Source: DASUPK01 sp036377415
Lineage (GTDB): Bacteria; Actinomycetota; Thermoleophilia; Solirubrobacterales; 70-9
Assembly (NCBI GenBank): GCA_036377415.1
Contig: DASUYK010000069.1
Location: 1 to 9,520 of the forward strand
Reading direction: 5' to 3'
DNA: 9,520 nt
The translations under genes and the position numbers were made by a program. The notes beneath the pieces were generated by a model, which saw only the letters and a program-made list of their open reading frames with translations, did not search any database and was not told the DNA's origin. Shown here piece after piece: positions 1 through 6,567 of the stretch. The stretch's first letter is position 1, and each line of letters starts with the position of its first letter.

Positions 1-2
1 GA

Positions 3-263
3 GATCACGTCCTCGTCCTCACCTGGCTCGACCGCGCCGACCGGGATGTGCGGGTGGTGCATCCCCGCGGGGATTCCTCGAGGCCGGAGCAGGGGGTGTT
101 CAGCACCCGCTCGCCGCACCGCCCGAACCCGATCGGGCTCCACCGGGTGGAGGTGCTCTCGCTCGACGGGCCGAGGATGGGTGTGCGGAACCTCGAGGCC
201 GTCGACGGCACGCCGGTCCTCGACGTCAAGCCCGTGCTGGGCTCGGACGTCTCCGAGCGCTGA
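3..263 (+). CDS. trmO: TrmO-like tRNA m6t6A methyltransferase, 3' end only
   Basis: This is the C-terminal 86 residues of a TsaA/TrmO (YaeB) family protein, with the 5' part outside the window. Known members use S-adenosylmethionine to N6-methylate the threonylcarbamoyl-adenosine at position 37 of tRNAs reading ACN codons, which tunes decoding. The segment carries the family hallmarks: the block GVFSTRSPHRPNPIGL (residues 31-46 of the visible part) and, near the end, DGTPVLDVKPVL, which closes the beta-barrel. The frame is open from the window edge, so the GTG at 48 is internal and not the true start. It ends 39 bases before the phosphofructokinase start and reads the same way. The pfk gene seems to have its own promoter, so co-transcription is not required. 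Family assignment is firm; the exact tRNA substrate is inferred from the family. Confidence 0.85.
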   Translation, partial: DHVLVLTWLDRADRDVRVVHPRGDSSRPEQGVFSTRSPHRPNPIGLHRVEVLSLDGPRMGVRNLEAVDGTPVLDVKPVLGSDVSER

Positions 264-269
264 GGATGG

Positions 270-285
270 CCGGCGGCCCGGCGGC
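270..285. repeat. Tandem 8-bp GC repeat in trmO-pfk gap
   Basis: CCGGCGGC occurs twice back to back (270-277 and 278-285) between the trmO stop and the pfk -10 box. The same stretch can also fold, with GGCCG (268-272) pairing to CGGCC (282-286). No T-tract follows, so it is not a convincing terminator. It occupies the place where a -35 box of the pfk promoter would lie, and no -35 match is visible there. Confidence 0.35.
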
Positions 286-289
286 CGGG

Positions 290-295
290 TAGATT
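290..295 (+). promoter_or_regulatory. Putative -10 box of pfk (leaderless promoter)
   Basis: TAGATT fits the actinobacterial TANNNT -10 consensus and ends 7 nt before the ATG at 303. Transcription would then begin on or next to the start codon and give a leaderless mRNA. This agrees with the absence of a Shine-Dalgarno sequence ahead of the ATG. No recognisable -35 box is seen. The interpretation is inferred from position and consensus only. Confidence 0.45.
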
Positions 296-302
296 GACCG
301 CA

Positions 303-1328
303 ATGAGACTGGGCGTTCTCACCGGAGGCGGCGACTGTCCGGGACTGAATGCGGTGATCCGCGCCGTCGTGCGCAAGGGCGTCACCGACTACGAGTACGG
401 GTTCGTCGGCCTCCGGGACGGATGGCGCGGCCCGCTCGAGGGCGACAGCCGCCCGCTTGGGGTCAGTGAGGTGCGCGGGATCCTTCCCCGCGGCGGGACG
501 ATCCTCGGCTCGTCGCGCACGAACCCCCTGAAGGAGGATCGCGGACCCGAGCGAATCGCGGCGTACCTTGAGGATCAGGAGGTCGACGGCCTGATCGCGA
601 TCGGCGGCGAGGACACGCTCGGCGCCGCGGCCAAGCTTCACGAGCGCGGCCTGAAGGTGATCGGCGTTCCGAAGACGATCGACAACGACCTGAGCGCAAC
701 CGACTACACGTTCGGCTTCGACACGGCGGTGAACATCGCGATGGGGGCGATCGACCGCCTTCACACCACCGCTGAGAGCCACAAGCGCACGCTGATCTGC
801 GAGGTGATGGGACGCCACGCCGGCTGGATCGCGTTCCACGCCGGGATCGCAGGTGGGGCGAACGTGATCCTGATCCCGGAGCTCGAGTTCGACCTCGACC
901 GGGTCTGCGACTACATCGTCCGCCGCTTCGAGAGTCAATACGCGCCGATCGTGGTCGTTGCCGAGGGCGCGCAGCCGAAGGGCGGCGTCCCCGAGACGCA
1001 GGCGGTCGGCAAGGACGAGTTCGGCCACGTCCGCCTCGGCGGGATCGCGCACTGGCTTGAAGCGGAGATCGAGGAGCGGACCGGGAACGAGGCGCGGGCA
1101 ACCGTCCTCGGCCACATCCAGAGAGGGGGGACCCCGACCGCGTTCGACCGAGTGCTCGCGACCCGCTTCGGCCTCCGCGCGATCGACGCCGCACACGCGG
1201 GGGAATGGGGGAAGATGACCTCGCTGCGCGGGACCGCGATCGAGCTCGTCGATCTCGCCGAGGCGACCGCGGAGCTGAAGACCGTTCCGGAGTCGCTCTA
1301 CCGCGAAGCGGAGGTGTTCTTCGGTTAG
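303..1328 (+). CDS. pfp: 6-phosphofructokinase, predicted PPi-dependent
   Basis: This 341-residue protein is a complete PfkA-superfamily phosphofructokinase, a cytoplasmic enzyme phosphorylating fructose 6-phosphate to fructose 1,6-bisphosphate. Visible motifs are the N-terminal GGGDCPGLNAVIR loop (8-20), GGEDT (101-105), PKTIDND (123-129) with catalytic base Asp127, MGRHAGW (169-175) and HIQRGG (271-276) for sugar-phosphate binding. At the two positions that separate phosphoryl donors (E. coli numbering 104 and 124, which coincide with this protein's numbering) it has Asp104 and Lys124. Gly/Gly is typical of ATP enzymes and Asp/Lys of pyrophosphate enzymes, so I predict a reversible PPi-dependent enzyme (EC 2.7.1.90). 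The ATG at 303 is chosen because it starts directly on the conserved first beta strand (MRLGVLTGGG) and sits 7 nt after a -10-like box; an in-frame TTG at 294 would overlap that box. ATP use cannot be excluded without an assay. Confidence 0.93.
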   Translation: MRLGVLTGGGDCPGLNAVIRAVVRKGVTDYEYGFVGLRDGWRGPLEGDSRPLGVSEVRGILPRGGTILGSSRTNPLKEDRGPERIAAYLEDQEVDGLIAIGGEDTLGAAAKLHERGLKVIGVPKTIDNDLSATDYTFGFDTAVNIAMGAIDRLHTTAESHKRTLICEVMGRHAGWIAFHAGIAGGANVILIPELEFDLDRVCDYIVRRFESQYAPIVVVAEGAQPKGGVPETQAVGKDEFGHVRLGGIAHWLEAEIEERTGNEARATVLGHIQRGGTPTAFDRVLATRFGLRAIDAAHAGEWGKMTSLRGTAIELVDLAEATAELKTVPESLYREAEVFFG

Positions 1329-1383
1329 GGGGCGATCGGTATGGCCGGCGGCCTGCCTCGCCGCCCTGACCCTGGCCGCATGC
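1324..1383 (+). other. Lipoprotein signal peptide lacking a start codon
   Basis: In the frame of the downstream binding protein, codons 1327-1383 read RGRSVWPAACLAALTLAAC. This is a textbook lipoprotein signal: a basic n-region, a hydrophobic core, and a lipobox LAAC with the acylated Cys encoded at 1381-1383. The frame is open back to a TGA at 1276-1278, but contains no ATG, GTG or TTG between that stop and the GTG at 1417, which lies after the lipobox. The ATG at 1341 is in another frame. The codon just before the basic region is GTT (1324-1326), overlapping the pfk TAG. The signal is therefore real by sequence, but how it is started is unresolved. Confidence 0.7.
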
Positions 1384-1416
1384 GATGTCTCGAATGGCAC
1401 CGCAATCGAGGCACCG

Positions 1417-2409
1417 GTGACCGTATACGTCAGCCTGCCTCTGACCGGTCCGCGGTCGGCGGACGGTGCGGATGCGGCCGACGGGGCCCGCCTCGCCCTC
1501 GAGGAGGCCGGGGGAAGGACGGGCTCGGTTCAGGTTCGCGCCAAGTTCCTGGACGACGCGGGCGGCAGGGAATGGGATCCGGTTGCGGTCGGCGCCAACG
1601 CCAGAACCGCTGTCCAGGACTCGTCCGCCGCCGCGTACATCGGCGAGCTCGACTCCGAGCCGACTCGCGGCTCGGTTCCGATCACCAACGACGCCGGGCT
1701 TCTCCAGGTCTCGCCCGGGGCGGGCGCCGTGGACCTGACCCAGCCGGCAACGGGATATCCGGATTCCCCGGAGCGCTACCAGGCATCCGGAGAGCCGAAC
1801 TTCGCCCGCACCGTGCCTGCCGACGACGTCCAGGTCTCGGCCGCCGCCGACTGGGCCTCCGAGCTCGGGGTGAGGCGGCTGATGGTGATCTCGGATGGGA
1901 CCCCGTACGAGACCCTGATGGATCAGGAGCTCACCGATGCGGCGGAGGCGCGCGGGGTCGAGGTGAGCAGTTCGATGCCCGGTCGGCTGGGGTCGGCCGG
2001 AGGTGCTGGCGGGCCCGGGCCGATCTACGACGTCGGAACCCAGACCCTCAACCTGGAGAACGGGGGTCCCAAGCTTCGGACCTCGGTCCTGCTCGACCCC
2101 GCCCGGTTGCCCGACCCAAGCTTTGTCGGCACGTTTTCGAAGCGATTCGGCCGCGAGCCCGGTTCGTACGCCGCCTACGGATACGAGGCGATGGTGCTCG
2201 TCCTCCAGCTGATCGCAGGCGCAGGGACCGAGACGTCGGATTTCCGCGACAACGTTCGCGAGGGGGTCTTCGGTGCCGAGCGGCCGGATTCCGTTCTCGG
2301 CAGCTACTCGATCGACTCCGACGGCGACACTACCGAGTGCATGATCCAGCGCTACAGGGTGGTCGGCTCCACCGAGGAGCCGCTTGGCGCCCCCTGCCCG
2401 CCGAGCTGA
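1417..2409 (+). CDS. Branched-chain amino acid-type ABC substrate-binding lipoprotein
   Basis: The protein resembles the LivJ-like type I periplasmic-binding family, which captures amino acids or related small ligands outside the membrane and passes them to a Liv-type ABC permease. From the GTG at 1417 the family pattern is clear: SLPLTGP near the N-terminus, LALEEAGG, a LDD...WDP...NAR..QD segment, AYIGELDSEPTRGSVPITN with LQVSP (ligand cleft), FARTVPADD, and RFGREPGSYAAYGYEAM in lobe two. The reading frame extends upstream through a lipoprotein signal (Cys at 1381-1383), so 1417 is only the first canonical start and probably not the biological N-terminus; mature length from the Cys would be 342 residues. 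The stretch between lobe-two strands (around 1970-2120) looks shortened and Gly-rich. The gene follows pfk directly. No permease or ATPase gene is in the window, so ligand and partner are unknown. Confidence 0.8.
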   Translation: MTVYVSLPLTGPRSADGADAADGARLALEEAGGRTGSVQVRAKFLDDAGGREWDPVAVGANARTAVQDSSAAAYIGELDSEPTRGSVPITNDAGLLQVSPGAGAVDLTQPATGYPDSPERYQASGEPNFARTVPADDVQVSAAADWASELGVRRLMVISDGTPYETLMDQELTDAAEARGVEVSSSMPGRLGSAGGAGGPGPIYDVGTQTLNLENGGPKLRTSVLLDPARLPDPSFVGTFSKRFGREPGSYAAYGYEAMVLVLQLIAGAGTETSDFRDNVREGVFGAERPDSVLGSYSIDSDGDTTECMIQRYRVVGSTEEPLGAPCPPS

Positions 2410-2418
2410 TCCGGGATC
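2408..2418. repeat. 11-bp palindrome across two convergent stop codons
   Basis: GATCCGGGATC is a perfect inverted repeat (GATCC/GGATC around one G). It covers most of the lipoprotein TGA (2407-2409), the 8-bp gap and the first base of the esterase stop on the other strand (2418-2420). The loop is too small and the tail lacks T residues, so I do not call it a terminator. Confidence 0.3.
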
Positions 2419-3083
2419 TAGACGGTCGCCTTCGGGACCTCGCCCGAGATCACCGAGGCGACCCAGTCCCGCATCTCGCCGATCAGCGCGAAGTCGACCG
2501 TGTGCTGGACCCGTGCCTCCCGGAAGGCGACCTGCAGACCTCCCTCCTCGAGGAGGTCACGAGCCTTTCGGCCGAAGCCGACGGGGATCACCGGGTCGTA
2601 GATTCCATGGGTGACGTACGCCGGCATTCCGCGCTTCGCGTGCGGGTCGAGCTTCCAGCCGCGCACCATCGGATAGAAGCCGCTCATCATCAGCAGGCCG
2701 GCGGCCCTGGGCCGCCCCATCCCGAGGGCGACCGCGCAGGACACCGCGGCACCCTGGCTGAAGCCACCGATCACGGTCTTCTCCCAGGGGACCCCGCGCT
2801 CGCGGAGCTGATCGTCCAGGAACCGGCAGAGCGAGTTCAGCGTGTTGACGAAGCTGTCGGTGTCCGGCTGCCCGATCCGCTCGATCACGTACCAGTGGCG
2901 GCCGCCGGGCGGCTGGTTCGTCAGCGGTGCGCCGGGCGTGATCCCAAGCAGCTTGCGCTCCGGGTCGAGCTCGTCGAGCATCGGGTAGAGGTCGCGCTCA
3001 TCGACGGCGCGCCCGTGGAGCAGGATCAGCGCTCCCTCCGGCTCGGCGGCCGGTTCGCGGAGCAGATGGTCGAGCTCGGCCAC
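2418..3083 (-). CDS. Alpha/beta-hydrolase carboxylesterase, MhqD/YpfH-like
   Basis: This 221-residue protein belongs to the phospholipase/carboxylesterase (Abhydrolase_2) family of cytoplasmic serine hydrolases. The catalytic apparatus is complete: an oxyanion-hole motif LLHGRAVDERDL (21-32), nucleophile Ser109 in GGFSQGA, acid Asp163 in THGIYDPVIPV, and base His194 in VQHTVD. The GTG at 3083 is preferred because it begins at the family's usual N-terminus (VAELDHLL) and gives normal length. An in-frame GTG at 3140 would overlap the upstream dioxygenase stop by 14 bases and add a Pro/Gly/Arg-rich lead without family resemblance. Neither start has a clear ribosome binding site. It is the last gene of the minus-strand cluster, 43 bases after the dioxygenase. 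In Bacillus subtilis a related hydrolase (MhqD) and a related dioxygenase (MhqO) belong to one quinone-responsive regulon, so a linked role is likely; the true ester substrate is unknown. Confidence 0.85.
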   Translation of the reverse strand: MAELDHLLREPAAEPEGALILLHGRAVDERDLYPMLDELDPERKLLGITPGAPLTNQPPGGRHWYVIERIGQPDTDSFVNTLNSLCRFLDDQLRERGVPWEKTVIGGFSQGAAVSCAVALGMGRPRAAGLLMMSGFYPMVRGWKLDPHAKRGMPAYVTHGIYDPVIPVGFGRKARDLLEEGGLQVAFREARVQHTVDFALIGEMRDWVASVISGEVPKATV

Positions 3084-3126
3084 CCGGGCGACCCGGCCTC
3101 CGCTTCGGTCGGGTGTGGCCCCTCCC

Positions 3127-4041
3127 TCAGGCCGGGACACGCGGATTCGTGATCGGCCGCAGGTTGGGCTCGACCTCGTCCCTGAGGTGCTCGAACGCGG
3201 GAGGGAGCGAGAGCTTCTCGCCAAGCGATTCGAGCGGCTCGTCGACCGTGAATCCCGGGCCGAGAGTCGCGATCTCGAAGAGGACGCCGCTCGGCTCGCG
3301 GAAGTAGATCGAGCGGAAGTAGAAGCGATCGATCACCGGGGTGGGCCGCCCACGGGCCGCGATCACGCGCTCGCGCCAGCCCTCGTGCTCGTCCATCTGC
3401 GATGCCCAGGCGATGTGGTGGACGCTGCCCGCCCCCTGCAGGCCCCGCTCCGCCGGCGGTGGATCGAAGCCGTAGCGGCCGCCGCGGCTCGGGCCGCGAG
3501 CCTCCCAGCCGTCGTCGGTGGGCTCGAACGCGAGCGCCTCCTCGAACAGGGTCCTGCTCGCCTCCGGGTCGCTCGAGTAGGCCCGTGCCCCGTCGAACCC
3601 CTGTAGCGCCATCTCCGCCGGGACTTCCGGGTGCTCCGCGATCAGGGCCTGATCGTCGACGCTGCTCACCCGAAGCTCGTGGACGAGGCCCTCGGGGTCC
3701 GCGAATCGCAGCCGCTCACCTTCCAGCCCTGCCTCGATCCCCCGCCCACCCAACCGCTCGGCCCAGAAATCGAGGGCCTCGGCAGAGCCAACGCGCCAGG
3801 CGACGGTGTGGATCATTCCCTCGCCGGCGCGCCCCTGCGGCGCGCCCGGGTACTCGAAGAAGGTCAGGTCCGAGCCCGCATCCCCCTGCTCGTCGGCGTA
3901 GAAGAGGTGGTACACGCTCGGGTCGTCCTGGTTCACCGTCTTCTTCACCAGGCGGAGGCCGAGCACGCCGACGTAGAAGTCGACATTCCGCTGGGCGTCG
4001 CCGGTGATCGCGGTGACGTGGTGGACGCCATCGAGGTTCAT
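3127..4041 (-). CDS. Ring-cleaving dioxygenase, MhqO/PcpA-like VOC family
   Basis: This 304-residue protein is built from two glyoxalase/bleomycin-resistance (VOC) modules, roughly 1-125 and 145-260, as in hydroquinone-type extradiol dioxygenases such as MhqO and PcpA. These non-haem Fe(II) enzymes open (substituted) hydroquinone rings using O2. Probable iron ligands by analogy with PcpA (His11, His227, Glu276) are His8 in GVHHVT, His209 in SVHHIAW and Glu256 in VLFEIATLGPGF. The segment KKTVNQDDPSVYHLFYAD (33-50) is also typical of the family. The ATG at 4041 is chosen because it starts on the first conserved strand and has GGAGAG just upstream; the longer open frame to 4359 reads Arg/Ser/Pro-rich non-coding sequence through the epimerase gene. 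It lies 55 bases after the epimerase and 43 before the esterase, all co-directional. The exact substrate is unknown. Confidence 0.88.
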   Translation of the reverse strand: MNLDGVHHVTAITGDAQRNVDFYVGVLGLRLVKKTVNQDDPSVYHLFYADEQGDAGSDLTFFEYPGAPQGRAGEGMIHTVAWRVGSAEALDFWAERLGGRGIEAGLEGERLRFADPEGLVHELRVSSVDDQALIAEHPEVPAEMALQGFDGARAYSSDPEASRTLFEEALAFEPTDDGWEARGPSRGGRYGFDPPPAERGLQGAGSVHHIAWASQMDEHEGWRERVIAARGRPTPVIDRFYFRSIYFREPSGVLFEIATLGPGFTVDEPLESLGEKLSLPPAFEHLRDEVEPNLRPITNPRVPA

Positions 4042-4044
4042 CGT

Positions 4045-4050
4045 CTCTCC
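4045..4050 (-). promoter_or_regulatory. Ribosome binding site of the dioxygenase gene
   Basis: On the minus strand GGAGAG is followed by ACG and then the ATG at 4041. It is the best Shine-Dalgarno match ahead of any gene in the window and supports this start. The 3-nt spacing is shorter than the usual 5-9 nt. Confidence 0.45.
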
Positions 4051-4078
4051 ATCTTGCCCTATCGGTGCGCCTGACAAC

Positions 4079-4092
4079 CCGCCCGGAGGCGG
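4079..4092 (-). terminator. Short GC hairpin after the epimerase stop
   Basis: Minus-strand CCGCC-TCCG-GGCGG can form a 5-bp all-GC stem with a four-base loop, starting 4 bases after the epimerase stop codon. It could end or attenuate transcription between the epimerase and the dioxygenase. It is followed by GGTTGTCA rather than a T-run, so it is at best a weak intrinsic terminator. Confidence 0.22.
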
Positions 4093-4096
4093 TCCG

Positions 4097-5008
4097 CTAT
4101 CGAAGCGCGCTTGCGAGCGCCTCGTCCAGGTCCGGGTGCCGGAACCTGTAGCCGAGGTCGAGGGCGCGCCTGGGAAGGATGCGGGCGCCGCCAGCCACGA
4201 TGTCGGCGAGCTCACTGCCGCGTATCGCGGTGACGGCGAGCTTGGGCACCGGCAGAACCGCGGGCCGGCCCAGGGCCCGGCCCAGCGCCTTCGAGAGCTC
4301 TCGGTTGGTGACCGGGTTCGGGGCGGTGGCGTTGAGCGTGCCGGAGACGCTCTCGTCATCCAGGGCCCAGAGAATCAGTCCAACCTCGTCGTCGATGTGG
4401 ATCCAGGACATGTACTGCCCGCCGCCCGCGATCGGCCCGCCGACTCCGAGCTTGAATGGGAGGAGGAGCTGACGAAGGAGGCCGCCGTGCCTGCTCAGCA
4501 CCAGGCCGGTCCGGAAGATCACCACGCGGGGGACGGTTCCCTCGGCCTCCCTCTGCGCTGCCTCCCAGTCGATCGGGATCTCGGTGGCGAAGCCCCTGTC
4601 TCCGGGCGGGGACTCCTCGTCGAGGATCTGGGCGCCGCGGTCTCCGTAATAGCCGATCGCGGACTGCCCGATGAAGACACCGGGCTTTGCGGCCGCGGCC
4701 TGAATCCCCTGGAGCAGGTTGCGGGTCCCGATCAGCCGGCTCTCACGGATTCGCACCTTCGCCTGGTCCGTGAGCCGCTGGTTGATCTCCTCCCCGAGCA
4801 GATTGACCACCGCGTCGGTCTCCTCGAGCGCCTCCGCCGGGGGCCGCTCGGTGGTCGGCTGCCAGGCGTGCCAGCGGACCGTCGGGTTCTTCGGCTTCGC
4901 CCGCTCCGGATCCCGGGTCAGCCCCACGACCTCATCCCCCCGGGCGAGGAGAGCGTCGCAGAGGGCCGAGCCGATCAGTCCGGTCGCTCCGGTGACCAGG
5001 ACGCGCAT
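4097..5008 (-). CDS. TIGR01777-family NAD(P)-binding epimerase (YfcH-like)
   Basis: This 303-residue protein is an extended short-chain dehydrogenase of the TIGR01777/YfcH (SulA-like) group, whose physiological substrate is not established. The Rossmann dinucleotide motif GATGLIG is at 7-13. VVNLLGEEI (67-75) matches the family's VNLAGENI-type motif. The active-site region SAIGYYG (116-122) keeps the Tyr, MSWIHIDD is at 200-207, and the C-terminal DUF1731 tail (LPRRALDLGYRFRHPDLDEAL) is at 278-298. Start ATG 5008 places the nucleotide-binding strand at residue 1 (MRVLVTGATG). Only 7 bases separate it from the malic enzyme stop and there is no good Shine-Dalgarno, so translation is probably coupled to that gene. 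Length and domain order are normal for the family. Whether it acts on a sugar, a quinone-derived ketone or another compound cannot be read from sequence. Confidence 0.87.
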   Translation of the reverse strand: MRVLVTGATGLIGSALCDALLARGDEVVGLTRDPERAKPKNPTVRWHAWQPTTERPPAEALEETDAVVNLLGEEINQRLTDQAKVRIRESRLIGTRNLLQGIQAAAAKPGVFIGQSAIGYYGDRGAQILDEESPPGDRGFATEIPIDWEAAQREAEGTVPRVVIFRTGLVLSRHGGLLRQLLLPFKLGVGGPIAGGGQYMSWIHIDDEVGLILWALDDESVSGTLNATAPNPVTNRELSKALGRALGRPAVLPVPKLAVTAIRGSELADIVAGGARILPRRALDLGYRFRHPDLDEALASALR

Positions 5009-5015
5009 CGGGGCG

Positions 5016-6497
<1,482 letters not shown>

Positions 6498-6507
6498 GGC
6501 GGAAAAG

Positions 6508-6513
6508 AGCATA
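6508..6513 (-). promoter_or_regulatory. Putative -10 box of the malic enzyme cluster
   Basis: Minus-strand TATGCT fits TANNNT and ends 10 nt before the ATG at 6497, so transcription would start about 3-4 nt ahead of the start codon. With no Shine-Dalgarno visible, a near-leaderless transcript is likely. No clear -35 box is seen. The expected -35 region falls on the palindrome at 6521-6532. Confidence 0.4.
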
Positions 6514-6520
6514 CGGTGGC

Positions 6521-6532
6521 GCGTGATCACGC
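6521..6532. promoter_or_regulatory. 12-bp perfect palindrome, candidate operator
   Basis: GCGTGATCACGC is identical to its reverse complement. It lies in the short divergent region between the malic enzyme and polA -10 boxes. Its centre is 41.5 bp upstream of the predicted polA start point and about 25 bp upstream of the predicted malic enzyme start point. These positions would suit activation of one and repression of the other by a dimeric regulator. No regulator is identified, and the role is inference from symmetry and position. Confidence 0.35.
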
Positions 6533-6555
6533 CAAGGGGCGGCTGGGGCCCGACC

Positions 6556-6561
6556 TATGAT
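6556..6561 (+). promoter_or_regulatory. Putative -10 box of polA (leaderless promoter)
   Basis: TATGAT matches the -10 consensus at five of six positions and ends 6 nt before the GTG at 6568, so the predicted first transcribed base is the G of the start codon. This supports GTG 6568 as the translation start and a leaderless mRNA. No good -35 box is visible. Confidence 0.55.
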
Positions 6562-6567
6562 GGGCGC

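Noticed and set aside
1341..3152. 603-codon open frame starting at ATG 1341
   Set aside because: It is an out-of-frame shadow of the binding lipoprotein and then the antisense of the esterase; its product is Arg/Gly/Pro-rich with no recognisable domain. Its ATG is only of interest because it lies within the start-less signal peptide in another frame.
4038..4052. Tiny upstream frame ATG GAG AGA CGA TGA overlapping the dioxygenase ATG
   Set aside because: The ATGA overlap is tempting as a translational switch, but the five-codon frame includes the Shine-Dalgarno itself and could easily arise by chance; there is no other support.
4072..4077. Minus-strand TTGTCA as a -35 box for the dioxygenase
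   Set aside because: At the right distance there is no TANNNT or other good -10 match, so an internal promoter is not supported.
4042..4359. N-terminal extension of the dioxygenase frame up to 4359
   Set aside because: It reads Arg/Ser/Pro-rich sequence overlapping the epimerase gene. The conserved first strand and a Shine-Dalgarno support ATG 4041.
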